From the NCBI GenBank assembly GCA_037367405.1, contig JAZKJV010006041.1, forward strand, positions 434,001 to 498,000: 64,000 nucleotides of DNA, read 5' to 3'. Positions 1 to 12,585 of the stretch are shown here, one piece after another (position 1 is the stretch's first letter; each line of letters starts with the position of its first letter). The position numbers were made by a program, and so were the translations under genes. Source of the DNA: Ottelia alismoides (taxonomy: Eukaryota > Streptophyta > Magnoliopsida > Alismatales > Hydrocharitaceae). Below the pieces are notes generated by a model. It was not told the origin of the DNA. It worked only from the letters and a program-made list of their open reading frames with translations, and ran no database searches.

Positions 1-2668
1 ATTAAACATTAAAATCAAATTTATAGTCTTCTAGTACATATACAACCAGTTGCAAGTGTTATTAGAAGAGTGAGATACAATTATTAGACTTTGATCTTAT
101 CAAATAAGAAAGTCAATTTCAATGATTAAATGTAGATGTAGATTATTCCGATGCACTATACGGGTCCTTCTCTAAGGATCCAAGATAGACTAGATAGTCA
201 CACTATCAATACATCAACTTATTGTAGTATTGGCATTCATCCAACTATTTGCATGTCATATGGAAGTCATTTGACTTTCCTTCTTACTTGGGTCCAACCC
301 ATGCTTCCATTGCGCTCCCTTTATCTATATACAACCATTGCTTAAGACGAAGGATCTCTTATGTTGAATTCAAAAGATTTCAATATAAGAGTATTTCAAC
401 ATTTATACATGCTTCATTCAATTCATACAATATTTGTGAAGCTTCATTAATGACCAGAGTAGAATGATGACACTCATCGTATCTACATCCATCTAAACTC
501 TTAAAGACTTAGGTTCATGTGGGTACTCAAACAATCCGAATACACCATCTCTTATAGAGCCACCATTCTGCATGATACAGAGAACCATGTCATTTATGAT
601 TAAATGTCGAGAGTACATATGTATGTCAGAATATCTTCTTAGATTTTTATAAAGATTATTTGACAATTACGATCATCATTGACATGTCACTTCCAAAGTA
701 CATTCAATGAGAGATCAAGATTATAGAAACATACAAACCCTAGGGTTGTAGTTCTATTGTCTATTTAATTGTCATTCCTCATTATTATGAGGAAGACTTG
801 CACATTGCAACCAAATACATTATGGGTCCAACTGTAAGTACAATATCTTGATCATGGATCCAATCCATTATAATTTACTGGTTATTATTGAGTATAAAAT
901 TGAGTGGGTTTAAGAAGGATTGTCTGAAATAAGAAATTTGCATAAGTGTATATATTATATATACATACTTTACTTTGATTTAGGAATTTTTATATCAAAG
1001 TTGTCTTACCTTGTCAACAATGACAGTTCATTCCCTTAATCACTTTAAATGTACGATATCTACTTAGCATTATATCTCAAGCAAGATCTGGGGTCTCCTT
1101 CCTTACCTTTGTTACATCTCAATAATATGAGAACCTGTAACTCCGATAAAAAGAAGCGGGAACACATTCCGCCTTGCAAGTCCAACTTGCATTTCCAATT
1201 CGATCTTTAACACCTGAGCCCACCACTCCTAAGGTGATGTTGACCGGTCGTTAATTGAACCAACCGTCAACAGGATTAGTACTCGCCCTGCGCAATCCAA
1301 TATCGCCCCAATAGTATAAGGACCCGATATTGGGGTCACTACGCATATGGCCTTACTCTTTCGAGAAGAAAAGAGCCCGATCCAGATGCGCTTGCATACA
1401 GGAGCTGTCACTTCGGACAGGCGTCTCCTACATACGATCCATGGCGACGGAACCCTTCGCCTTGATGGAAGACCATGGATGCCACTTATGTGATCCTTTA
1501 TATCATATTCAACTTCTAATTAATTATCATGAATCATATTCACATAATTAATTCTTCTAAGGGAAATCACAAATCTATTTATAATAGAGTGTCTTATTTT
1601 TAATTGAATTCCAATTAATCTAATAATACTAAATTAATGATCCAATTAATATCCAACAAACAATCTTTATTGTTACTTGAATTATGATATTATCTCAAAT
1701 ACGCATTATTTTGAATTTTAATAATTAGAAATACATCATGATTTCTTAAGCATTATACCAACCCTACCCGCTGTCATGGCCAGTACCGGCGGGAGTGGGA
1801 CAGACCGCACACAGTGCAACATGCTACCCCAACGCTCCCTGACAAGACATCATATCCGCCTCGAGAAAGGATAATGCAAAATAGATCACTTTGTACATGA
1901 GATGATCATCGGTTTTTTCAACCAAAATTATACCATATAATAATAATCAAAACATTTTTTATTAACATTATAATGAGATTTGCTAAACAAATCCCAAATC
2001 CTACTCAAGCAACATGTTTGTTGGAAAGTGGATTGTGTAACCAATTGTGATCTAGATCATATCTAATCAATTATTGGTTAAGGCAATGTCATTTAAGGAA
2101 ATAATTATCATCAAATATTTCACAAATATTTATCCATACTTATTCCAGGAAATTAAATAATTTAATTTCACTAATTGATTAATGACAATCACAAGGCTCT
2201 TGATTAGGAAAGTAATTTCCAGCAGTGACCCTCACTTACTAAAATCAGAATATCTCGATCAATTTAAATCCAAATTAAGCAAAGTAAGTTTCTAAAGTTT
2301 GCTAATTTGATTTTCAACAGAACTTACGTGACTTGCACTCATTTGGTGTTTCAAATCCGTAATTAACTCTTTAATTATGTTAATATTTGCAGTCCCCGAA
2401 ACAGTGGATATATGTTCACTAATTTGATCATAACTTGAGCAAACTGATTCGAAATCACGCAAATTCAAATCTCATAGTTTCCTTATTTAGTGGAGAACAA
2501 AAAAAAGTTTTATTTTCATGTTTAAATAATTTAAACAGAGTCGAAAATAATCACTAGATAGAGATGCGAAAATGAAATGCGATAAAAACTTTCGCAACCC
2601 TAACGAACCCAAGTCGGCTTAGGTTTATGGATCGTATCTGAAACCTTCAACCTGGATCTAATACCACT
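1..2668 (-). mobile_element. Internal region of element R, non-coding
   Basis: On the minus strand this stretch follows directly after the R LTR and its primer site, so it is the 5' part of the element body, which continues off the left edge. I see no gag or pol motif in any frame; the longest frames are about 60-70 codons and match no family I know. It therefore looks like a long non-coding leader or a LARD-type non-autonomous element. A short GC-richer patch at about 1,140-1,500 contains an inverted repeat with CCAATATCG and CGATATTGG arms near 1,294-1,337. Some bases near the left edge could belong to another repeat. Confidence 0.5.
2651..2666 (-). other. Primer binding site of element R (tRNA-Met type)
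   Basis: Read on the minus strand this is TGGTATTAGATCCAGG, two bases after the LTR end. The usual plant initiator-tRNA-Met site is TGGTATCAGAGC, so the first six bases match exactly and the rest is close. It fixes the orientation of R (minus) and shows that the adjacent LTR is the 5' one. Confidence 0.7.
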
Positions 2669-3151
2669 TGAAGGATATGGTTAGATCCTTAAGCGCATCA
2701 CGGAAGCGTGAAGATCGTATCGTATGCGATCGGGAGTGACTAGTCGCACTATTTGCTCGAGGCAACGGAAATTAAAATTTTTTTCATGTGATGAAACCAC
2801 ATGATCCAAGAATACTTCTCGGATCATTTCGTCTAAACCACAAACAATTAATAGGATTACCTCTTTAAGAGTGGTTGCGATCGAGTCTCTAAACGAAGAG
2901 ACCTCCTGTCTCAAGTCCAATCCGACGGAGGAGACGCTTGCGAGCGTGTTGATGAAACACATGCTTACCGCAATCCATGTTGATGATCCAAGCGACGGAT
3001 CTCCTGATCTTGACACACGAGATCCGACGTCTTCTTCATGAGCGAGGCACACTGAAGGAGACAGAGATCCATGAGCAAACGATGGGGCAGCATAACGACG
3101 ATGCTGCGGCGATGGAGATTCTCTCTAGGGCATCCATGGTGGATGGCTATA

Positions 3152-3203
3152 TGAGAGAGAGAGAGTGGGCGTACAGAGAGAAAGAGAGAGAGAGAGAGAG
3201 AGA
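3152..3203. repeat. GA/CT microsatellite inside R LTR
   Basis: Interrupted (GA)n run just after the TATA box on the element's sense strand, where it reads as a CT-rich initiator-like tract. The second LTR copy keeps a shorter, interrupted version at about 7,611-7,652. Confidence 0.8.
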
Positions 3204-3245
3204 CTTATGTTCTCATTAGCATATGAAGAGCAAAGGGTGCCCTTC

Positions 3246-3253
3246 TATTTATA
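3246..3253 (-). promoter_or_regulatory. TATA box of R LTR
   Basis: Minus-strand TATAAATA. The second LTR keeps TATAAAA at 7,695-7,701 in the same context (preceded by CCCAAAATAT), and both are followed by a CT-rich tract. Conservation between the two copies supports it as the LTR core promoter. Confidence 0.55.
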
Positions 3254-5311
3254 ATATTTTGGGATCCATGGATCTCAATCCATGGGCAACACAAATCCAA
3301 TGGCTCTCATTGATTTGTGTTTCTTTTAATGGCCAAGATTTGTGTTGGTAAAAACAAACAACAATTAATTTAATAAAAATCAAATATATATTGAATATAA
3401 TTTGATTTATATCAAATCAATCCTCATTGGAGAAAAGGGAAGGAGGCAAGCCTCCTTCCATGAAAGGAGTGTACGGCCACCACATTCCATGTAGGAAATG
3501 TGGCCGTCCACCCTCCGTACAAGGAAGGTGGCTTCTTCTCCTTTTATTCCATGAGATACATTATCCCATTATTTCTCTAATATTTGCAACAACCTTTGTT
3601 GCAAATTATTTCAAAAAAATAAATCCAATTTATTTTGTGAACATTGCAATCATGCCATTGGAAATTTGTGAATCACATTCACAACCCAAAATAAAATGTA
3701 AATTACATTTTCAATTAATTGTCCAATGTGAATCCAATTCACATTAACATTTAATTAACAAATGTAAATTACAAATTGCTCTCTCTTGTGTATTATAAAT
3801 CACATTTATAATATATATGATTAATATGGATAGTGCTATCCACATTATTCATATCCATGATATTTAAATCACCTTTAATCATCTTGGATCTCTATTCTCA
3901 CATGCCCAAATAATATGAATCACATTCACATTATTCACATCTTTGATAATCAAATCACATTTAGTTATCTAAGATAACTCTTTTTATAATATAAATCGAA
4001 TTCATGTATTATTCATGACAATTAAATCACATTTAATTATCCATTTTCTCAAAGCTCGGATACTTATAACAACAATGAATTTATCTTGAACTCTTTCAAG
4101 GATAATGTGCTTTCTCTGCGAATACTTGGAGATAAGGACAAGGTGATTGTATTGTTCCACGTATAGTTACTTGAATATTGAGATTACATCTCAAATCCAG
4201 ATATCGGGCCTCCCATAGATGCTTGATTAAATCAAGACCATAAATCTAATCTTCTCATTGCATCTGAATCACATTCAGATTAATGTCCAATATTTGGACC
4301 AAGATCAGATTACTTCTCTACTGAGTGGAGTCACTAAAATCCAGACCCATTTCATCACTCCCTTGGAATGGAAGCATCATGGTTATACAATCGTTTATGA
4401 TCACATCACCCTCATGTATTCTCAATACTTGTACATCCTGCATACTGGATGACCCAGAATAATCCCGATGTATAAGATCAATTTTACATTGTATACTTCA
4501 AGGATTTATCATTAAGTTTCTCATTCAATCATTGGGAGTCGGTATCGATCATATGCTTTCCAGAAGCATATAGCATACCCAGGTGTTGATCATATAGTTT
4601 CCAAAAGAATATATCAAACCTACAAATCCAGTCAAGCTTTCAAAGCGAGACTACCGTGCATGGAATTTGATTCTTCCCAATATCTCATGAGTGAGCTCAT
4701 GTCTTCCGGTTCAGTAACCGAACTTGTATGATCCCTTTGAGAGATCGTATTACTCATATGCCCTTGTATGCACACCAACATACCTGTGTATAGACCTTGA
4801 TTAGGTCATCAACCTATTGGTCTACCAAATGTACATACTCAGACATATACTAACACATCTGTCTCCAATCAGAGGATGCATGCCTATATCGTGATAGTAT
4901 ACGACATAGGACTTTTGGTTATCTCGATCTCGTTAAGTCAACTCTTTGACCTAACTAATCTGACACCTTCAAATCTCTATTCCTATGCAGAGGACCTGCA
5001 TCAAGAGGTCGATCAGATATCAACCTATGTGAGAAAGGATTGCCATCTCCTACTCATGCTGGAGATCATGTCTTAATAATCATTTGACGGTACTTGATGA
5101 GTCCTCAATCTAACTGTTTAGATATTCATCCAAGCACTAGCCTCTATGATTCAATAATTGAATCAACAGCTGTATGATCATTAAGACGACCATGGTGCAT
5201 AACCCAAATTGTACTAAGGATCCTATTATGCAAATTAGTTATTCTTCATGGAATGATATTTGCAATAACATTTATTGCACAATGGCTCGCCAGTGGCTCG
5301 CATATCCAACA

Positions 5312-6570
5312 TCATGTTATGATTGATTAAACAATTGCACAAAAATGTGATTTTTAATTACATTTTTGTCCTTCTTATGTGAACTCACATGTGTTGTCAC
5401 GTGTTTGAGTGGCCATTTTGCAATATACGTCATGAACTTTGCTTTTTAATAAGGCATCTGAAGTTTTTGATAATTACGCTTGAGTCCCTCAGATTGTTGA
5501 TCATGTGTAGCAACATGTGAATTCCTAGAAAAATTGCAAAAAGCATCATGGCTTTTATTCTTTTGCTAATATATCATTTGTAGGTTTCTATTAATTACGT
5601 TTTGGACATGTTTCTACTGTATTTCTTTTATTCCTTTTATTGCTTGGATTAATTTATTCTTGACACCTTTAAATTCTATAAAAAATAGGTTAAGCTCTTA
5701 GTAGTCGTATTTATCTCAGATAATTTTATATAGCAAAATTAAATTCATTTACTATTTTTAAAAATAAAAAATAGTACATATTTCTTTATTTGTTACTTAA
5801 AAATTCATAAAAATATGAAAACCCTTTGAAAAATAAAAACAATTATTGACGGTATTTTATCATCTACATAAAAATCAAACAAAAATTAAATCAGAAAATC
5901 TTAAAATTATATAATATAAAAAACTTCTAAAAAATCACAGAAAATTATAAAAAAATCAGAAAAATATATTTTTAATCTTGTTTTAAAGCCTAATAAAATC
6001 TACTTTATATAAAATATGTTTTTATATTTTTTCCTTATTTTTATTTTAGAAATACCAAAAATAATTGTTAGCACTAATTTAAAAATTGTTTTCAATCTTA
6101 AATTAGTAAAAATCCCTAAAAATATAATAATACTGTAAAAATAACTAAAAATATTAAAAAAAATGATAAAGCACAAAAACATTTTTTGTTAATTTTTGAG
6201 ATTTTTTATATATTTTGAAATTACAAAAAAAATCTTTCCACTTTTGTATGCATTATATTCATAAACTGATTTTTAAAGTTAGAATATATAAAAATTTGCA
6301 AAATAAAAATCAATTAGAAATTTAAAAATCAAAAAAATATAAAAAATAAGTAAAACATTTAAAAATCCATAAAATATAAATTCATTAAAAAGACATAAAA
6401 ATTAGAAAGAAAAGAAGTAAAAATCTTCATTAATTAGCAATAATTAATTTCCCTCGTTTATTTGTAGCCTCCTTGAGTTTGATCTTGGAAGCTATACAAG
6501 GTTACTATGTAGCAACACATTTTTCTTTCCTTAGTATAAAGTTTATTTTTGTTTGAATTGGTTTTGGGTT
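5312..6570 (+). mobile_element. Ath-1 5' LTR remnant (3' part)
   Basis: Very AT-rich. Near 6,466-6,516 it carries GTAGCCTCCTTGAGTTTGAT followed by a GCTATACA word, also found at the LTR end on the minus strand near 37,050 and in weaker form at 15,740-15,800 and 61,190 (minus). It ends near GGTTTTGGGTTGCAATGACA. No credible reading frame. The upstream part of the LTR is missing, because R abuts at 5,311. Confidence 0.5.
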
Positions 6571-6649
6571 GCAATGACATTTCCACATTCACATATGTTA
6601 CATTGTTATCACTTCTTACTAATTGAAACCTGAAAAATCAAATTCAAAG

Positions 6650-7176
6650 GTGGCCAACTCTCTTTAAGGATGCAGCTGAGTATGTTAAAGGATGTACTAA
6701 CAGTCAGAAGATGGGAAGAATAATTGGTTCAAGAGACAAAATGCATTTGAAGTGCATTCAAATCTCTGATGTCTTTGATGCTTGGGGCATTGACTTCATG
6801 GGCCCATTTCCTAACAGCCTGGGTTTTGAGTATATCTTATTTGTAGTTGACTATGTCAGTTGTTAGGTGGAGGCTATCCCCACTCGAGCCGCCGACATTT
6901 GTAGCGCTTGTCATTTTATTACATATGGGGGCAGCCATTTTATTAACAAAGACGTCAAGAAGCTGAAGGAGTACGACATTGAACACTATGTCACCTCTCC
7001 TTACAACCCACAGACCAACAGCTTGGCTGAATGTTCAAACAAGGAGATCAAGACAATTTTATAGAAACTTGTACATCCTGATAGGAAGAACTGGTCATAA
7101 TTGCTTGACTCAGTTCTTTGGGATTATCATACTGCGTCCAAGTCACCCTTGGGCATGTCTCCCTACCGTCGTTATA
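6650..7176 (+). pseudogene. Ath-1 integrase, N-terminal/core part (broken)
   Basis: Degenerate Ty3/gypsy integrase, which in a live element inserts the cDNA into the genome. The frame starts inside the zinc-finger region (WPTLFKDA, then a GCTNSQKMG remnant in which one cysteine of the usual CxxC is lost). The first catalytic Asp is kept in WGIDFMGPFP. The second is replaced in the segment FITYGGSHF, where family members have ISD. The Glu is kept in AECSNKEIK. Stop codons interrupt it near 6,864 and 7,062. The frame runs to PLGMSPYRR, where the solo R LTR is inserted, and resumes at 9,784. Confidence 0.85.
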
Positions 7177-9783
7177 TGAAGGATATAGGAAAATCCTTAA
7201 GCATATCACATAAGCATGGAGATCACATCTAATGTGATCAGGAGAGACTAGTCATACTAGTCCCTTGGGGCAGCGGAATTTAAAAATTTAAAAGTGATTA
7301 AACCACAAGATTCAAGAACACTTATTGGGTCGTTTCATTTAAACCACATGCATGTATTAAGATTACTTCTTGAAGCGTGGTTGAGATCGAGTCTCTAAAA
7401 GAAGATACCTCCTCCAATGGAGGAGATTCTTGTGAACATGTTGATGAAATGCGTGCTCCTCGTTATCCATGTTGATCTTGTCTCACGAGATCTAACATCT
7501 TCTTCATGAGCGAGATGCACCGAAGGAGACTAAGATCCACAAGCAGTTGAAGCGACGACACAACGACGACAACGACTCTTTCTAGGGCCTGGATGGACGA
7601 CCACTCTAGAATGAGAGAGACGCTTGATGTGTAGCGAGAGAGAGGGAAAGAGCATATTATGTTGCGTCTAAAGAAGAACGAGATTTGCCTCTCCTTTTAT
7701 AATATTTTGGGAGTCCATGGATCTCAATCCATGGACAATACAAATCCAATGATGGATATTGATTTGTGTTTCTTTCATTGGCCATGATTTTTGATGCAAA
7801 AATATTTGCAACAATAATTAATTCAAATTAAATTAAATATATTTAATAATCATCAATATATTCCAATTTAACCAAATCAATCATGCTTGGAGAAATAGGA
7901 AAGAGGCAAGCCTCCTTCCATAAGAAGAGGGGATATGTACCAATTCCACTTAGGGCATGGTAGTCGTCCACCCTCCTCTTTAGGAAGGTGGCAACCACTC
8001 CTATTTCATGAGATTGCATTATGTCATGATTCTCTCCAAATTTTACAAAATTATTGTTGTAAATTATTTCACAAAAATAAATCCAATTTATTTTGTGAAC
8101 ATTGCAATCATGCCATTGGAAATTTGTGAATCACATTCACATCCCACAATAAAATATAAATTACATTTTCAATTAATTGTCCAATGTGAATCCAATTCAC
8201 ATCAACATTTAAATTTTAAATGTTTTTTACAATAACTCTCTTATATATATTATAAATCACATTTATAATATATATGATTAATGTGGATAGTTCTATCCAC
8301 ATTATTCACATCCATGAAATTTAAATCACATTTAATCATCTTGGATCTCTACTCTCATGTTCACAAATAATATGGATCACAATCACATTATTCACATCTT
8401 TGGTAATTAAATCACATTTAATTATCTTATGTAATTTTCCTTATATGGTCAAATAATATGAATCAAATTCATATTATTCATGATAATTAAATCACATTTA
8501 ATTATAGACCTTCCACAATGCTTGGATACATTATCAACAATGAAATTATCCTTGAAGTCTTTCAATAATAATGCACTTTCTCTGCAGATACTTGGAGATA
8601 AGGACAAGACGACTGTACGTTCCACGTATAGTGACTTGGATGTTGAGATCATATCTCAAATCCAGATCTCGGGGACCTCCCATAGATATTGGACTAAATC
8701 AAAGCCATAGATTTAATCTTCTCATTGTATCAGAATCGCATTCAGATCAATGTCCAACATTTAGACTAAGATCATATCACTTCTCTATGAGAGGAGTCAA
8801 TAAAATCCAGAACTGTTTATCTCTCCATCGGAATGGATTGGAATAATCATGTTTATATAAACATTTATTGATCACAGCACCCTCAGGTATTCCTAATACA
8901 TGCACATCCTGCATACTAGAAGACCTAGAATAAACCCAAAGTTTTAGATCTATTTAGACTATCTTCTTTAGGGTTTTATCATTAAGTTTTCCATTTGATC
9001 ATTGGGAGCCGGTATTGATCATATACTTTCCAAAAGCATATATTATACCTAGGTATTGATAATATAATTTCCAAAAGCATATATCAAACCTACAATTTCA
9101 GTCAAGTTTCCAAAGAGAGACGACTGTGCACGGATTGATCCCGATATGTCATGAGTGAGCTCATGTCTTCCAGTTCAGTAATTGAATATGTATGATCCCT
9201 TTGAGAGATCGTATTACTCATATGCCCTCGAATGCACACTAGCATGCCGGTGCATAAACCTTGATTAGATCATCAACCTATCGGTATGCCAAATGTTCGT
9301 ACTTAAACATATAGTAACACATCTGTCTTAGGTCATAGGATGCGTGCCTATATCATGATAGCATACAACATAGATCTTTGGTTATCTCGATCTCATTATG
9401 TCAACACTTTGACCTAACTTATCTAACACCTCTAAATCTCTATTCCTATGCAGAGGACTTGTATCAAGAGGTTGGTCAGATACAAACCCATTAGAGAAAG
9501 GATTGCCATCTCCTACTCAGGCTCGAGATCCTCTCTTAATAATGATTTGATGGTGCTTGATGATCCTCAATCTAACTCATTAGATATTCATCCAAGCACC
9601 AACCTCTATGATTTAACAATTGAATCAACAGCTATATGATCATTAAGATGACCATGGTACTTAACCCTAATTGTACTAAGTGACGTATTATGCAAATTAG
9701 TTATTCTTCATTTCAGATTAGGGAATGATATTTGCAATAACAGTTATCGCATAATGGCTCACTGTCGGCTCGCATATCCAATA
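7177..9783 (-). mobile_element. Solo LTR of element R inserted in Ath-1 integrase
   Basis: Full-length second copy of the R LTR (2.61 kb), same orientation as the first, with no R interior on either side. It begins TGAAGGATATAG and ends CATATCCAATA. It is flanked by TTATA (7,172-7,176) and GTATA (9,784-9,788), a 5-bp target duplication with one mismatch. The integrase frame on both sides joins logically (PYR before, KP.HLPMELIHK after). This is the expected outcome of unequal recombination between the two LTRs of one inserted element. Confidence 0.85.
7695..7701 (-). promoter_or_regulatory. TATA box of solo R LTR
   Basis: Minus-strand TATAAAA, positional counterpart of the box at 3,246-3,253 in the other LTR. 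Confidence 0.5.
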
Positions 9784-10270
9784 GTATAAGGCGAGCCATG
9801 ACACCTTCCCATGGAACTCATTCACAAATCTTTATGGGCAATCAATATTTGTAACTTTGATTCCCAAAAGGCTGGCAAGAACTTGAATATTGATCTGAAT
9901 CTATTGCTTGAATTCAGAGTTGCGTATGACAACAACCTGATATACAAGGAGAAAGTCCAGAAATGACACAATAAGTATATCCAAAGGAGAACTTTCAAGT
10001 CTGGTCAAAAGGTGTGGTTGTTTCATGCAAAGTTGAAATTATTCACAGGCAAGATGAAGAGTTAGTGGACGTGATCATTCTTAGTTAGAAACGTGCATGA
10101 TAATAGTAGTATCATGATATCTGATTTGTCATCTGATGTACAACCATTCATTGTCAACGGACAATTGTTGATATTGTATCTCAAGCATGACACATTCCTA
10201 TGCATTGTCAATTCCATTACTGTGGTATTTCAAGAAGAGCACCCAACAACTGTAGGATCGGACACTTAAA
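9784..10270 (+). pseudogene. Ath-1 integrase C-terminal part (broken)
   Basis: Continuation of the integrase after the solo LTR. It contains HLPMELIHK, WAI and a KVQK segment followed by a stop, then FKSGQKVWLF and KLKLFTGKMKS, and ends with the family's C-terminal FIVNGQLL at about 10,150. These match the chromodomain-free C terminus seen in Ath-2 to Ath-4. Several stops and frame changes are present. The last in-frame stop is near 10,270. It is followed at once by the 3' UTR. Confidence 0.8.
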
Positions 10271-10375
10271 AATTTAAAATGGCATTTCTTTTACTTCTTT
10301 TCTACTTTAATTTTTTCATTTCTTCTTATATGCTTTCCTCTACGGTTTACTCATTCATCCATTTCATCATTACTA

Positions 10376-10741
10376 TACATAGGATATGCTTCATCCTAAG
10401 TATAGGGGGGATGAGTGACTCGAGTGTTCATTCTTTGACCCCTCACCAATCTCTCAACTTATTGATATTCGATTCTATACTTAGGGCATCTTTACCCTAA
10501 GTATAAGGGGAGACAAGCCAAGCCACTGATTTCCTACATTCTAACCCTCAATATCCCCGCTTTATGTATAGTCTATTGTACTTAGGATTGGTTAATCTTA
10601 AGTATAGGGGGATGATCAACTTCTCATTCTTTCATTCATTCGTTGTAGTATAGACTTTTTTATACTCAACACGAGTTACGTCTTTGTTTATTGCCCTTTG
10701 ATCACTATGAGGAAATAGTTCAAGCTAAGTATAGGGGGTCG
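10376..10741 (+). repeat. Hairpin plus purine-tract modules of Ath-1 3' UTR (4 copies)
   Basis: Four spaced copies, near 10,376-10,411, 10,475-10,513, 10,575-10,613 and 10,711-10,741. Each has an inverted repeat around TTAGG...CCTAA followed by AAGTATAGGGG or a close variant. The clearest is ACTTAGGG / CCCTAAGT at the second copy. The last copy sits in a conserved frame ACTATGAGG...GTATATAT shared with Ath-2, Ath-4 and Ath-5. The final G-run resembles the true polypurine tract next to the LTR. Confidence 0.75.
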
Positions 10742-12585
10742 TATATATGTATATATAGTTAGCCATAACTTGTACTTTCATACTTTTCAATAACATGGCT
10801 ACTATATTGGGGTAAGGGTATACAATAAATCAATGATAAAGAATGCACTCGTGTAAATATGTATAATTTTTTTTGTAAAATTAGTTTGAAACTATTTACA
10901 AAATCATTTTTGTAAAATGATTGTAAAATGTCTTGAAAAATCTTTTGAAAACCTTGGAAAAATATTTGTAAAATATTTTCAAACCATTTGAAAATAAGCT
11001 CTTTGTGTAATGTTTGTAAAAAGTTTATAAATTTATTTGAAAAAATATTTTTGAAAAATTCTTTGTAAAATTATTTACAAAATATATTTTAAAAATATTG
11101 GATAAATGTTTGCAAAAATGTTTTCAAGTTATTTTGGAACTCTGTAAATAAATTCTTCAAAAAAATGCAAACATCTATGTAAAATATTGTATAAACATGT
11201 TTGTAACTTGTATAATATTCCTTGTGAATATACTTAATTCACTAACTCTTTTATTTTTCAAAAAATCCATCAAAATTTACAAAATTCAAAAATACCTAAA
11301 ATTTTGAAAAAAAAAGTTTTCAAAACTCCTAAAAAAATTGCAAAACATTTTGAAAATTTCACAAAAAAGGTCAAAATCAAAAAATATTTTCACAAAAATA
11401 TTTTCTACATTGCACTACATATGCATTTTTCTGAATGATTTTGACAATTGAACAAGTTTAAGTAAAATCTAATGATTGTACCTTGATTTGGATCATAATC
11501 CACTTAATTTCAGAGGAACCTATTGAGGACTGGAATTGGAATGTTTTATGTCACTTTGACTTAATTATTTAGGTTCTATGAGAATGTGTTCATGAGTCAA
11601 TTTATTGTATTTAACTAGAACCTTTCATGTCATCTGTATGATTCTTGAGACAATGGCTTGCTTTAAGACCTCACACTCAACACGTAGCTCAACCAAGATG
11701 GGTTGTTGAAATATCTCGGAGTCTAAGTCGGGAAGATACTAGGCTACTTCATCAATGGTGGCTTAGGAACCATTCTTCGGGGTTGCCAGAGCCGGTACTT
11801 CCACACAACTTTTCCTCTGGTAGCATGGACATCTAACGGTGGGAGAATGAATTGAAATAAAGCTTCAGATGAGTAATGGTCATCTAGCATAATTTTTTAA
11901 GATCCCAAAACATGGTAGGAACAAAAGATTCTATATCTATCGAGGCAATGCAAGAATGCAGAGCAGCTCCAAACAAAGAAATACATAAAAAGTAGCCTTT
12001 ACCAAGAACTCCAAAAATTTGGAGCTTCCAAAAAAGGCCTACTTCTTGGAGAAGACTTGGTCATATTAACCGAGCTTCATAAGGAAATGTGACTACACTT
12101 GTCTGTTTCCACTTCTTTTCTCTTTCTTTTAGCTTCCCCCTTATTCATTGTGCACTAGCACGTACCTGAACTCAAAAGGAAATATTCATCTCCCCAAGGA
12201 CGAGCTACCAGAGAAGGACACCACTAGATAGTTCATCTATTTATCTGGAAGATATAACACAATTCATACACATGGTACTTGTCATTTCAAGGATACAAGA
12301 GTGTACGTTCGAAGGGACAGTACTAACCCGGTTATTGAGTTAAACTGAATAGAGGAACATAAAACCTAAAGGCTCTTGAGTCACAATTCCTAACCTGAAT
12401 AAGGTCCCAAACAAAATAACAATCTAAAGGTCTTCACTGAGCTCCAAACTTTGATTTTGTAAAGACAAGTTTAGAAATCATAATCATTCTACCTTTCTTT
12501 ATTTAAATTTTCTTTTTTTCTCTTTTGCATCACTTATTCTTCTAATAAGTGTTTGCTAGGGAGTAGCAAAGGTATGTACAGGGGG
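10742..12585 (+). other. Ath-1 3' untranslated region and polypurine tract
   Basis: Non-coding. About 10,850-11,420 is a degenerate run of TTGTAAAAT/TTTGAAAA-like words. About 11,440-12,575 corresponds in layout to 3' UTR sequence of Ath-2 (17,900-19,120) and Ath-4 (55,380-56,600). It ends with GCAAAGGTATGTACAGGGGG, the polypurine tract (12,578-12,585) that primes plus-strand synthesis, directly before the LTR. A 63-codon frame at 11,645-11,836 has no recognisable homology. Confidence 0.65.

Larger units (their letters stand above)
2669..5311 (-). mobile_element. 5' LTR of element R (2.64 kb)
   Basis: This block is repeated in the same orientation at 7,177-9,783 along its whole length, including a GA-rich tract, a stretch rich in CACATTCACA-like words and matching ends. 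Its ends form an imperfect inverted pair: TGAAGGATATG at 2,669 and CATATCCAACA at 5,311. On the minus strand there is a TATA box at 3,246-3,253, so U3 is about 2.06 kb and R plus U5 about 0.58 kb. A possible splice donor GCG/GTAAGC lies near 2,963-2,968 on the minus strand. A 123-codon minus frame at 2,681-3,052 falls in R/U5, is not kept in the second copy, and is probably chance. Confidence 0.8.

Noticed and set aside
1290..1340. Inverted repeat considered as a tRNA-like or terminator structure
   Set aside because: It does not fold into a cloverleaf and no tRNA box A/B motifs were found; left as a simple hairpin in element R.
2681..3052. Minus-strand 123-codon frame in the R LTR
   Set aside because: It falls across the predicted R/U5 region and the second LTR copy does not keep the frame.
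5565..6450. Strongly AT-rich stretch considered as a matrix attachment region or satellite
   Set aside because: The same AT-rich block occurs at the same place in other Athila-like LTRs of this window, so it is part of the element; no periodic unit was seen.
10850..11420. TTGTAAAAT-like words considered as a tandem satellite or CRISPR-like array
   Set aside because: Unit length and spacing are irregular and there are no distinct spacers; it is low-complexity 3' UTR sequence.
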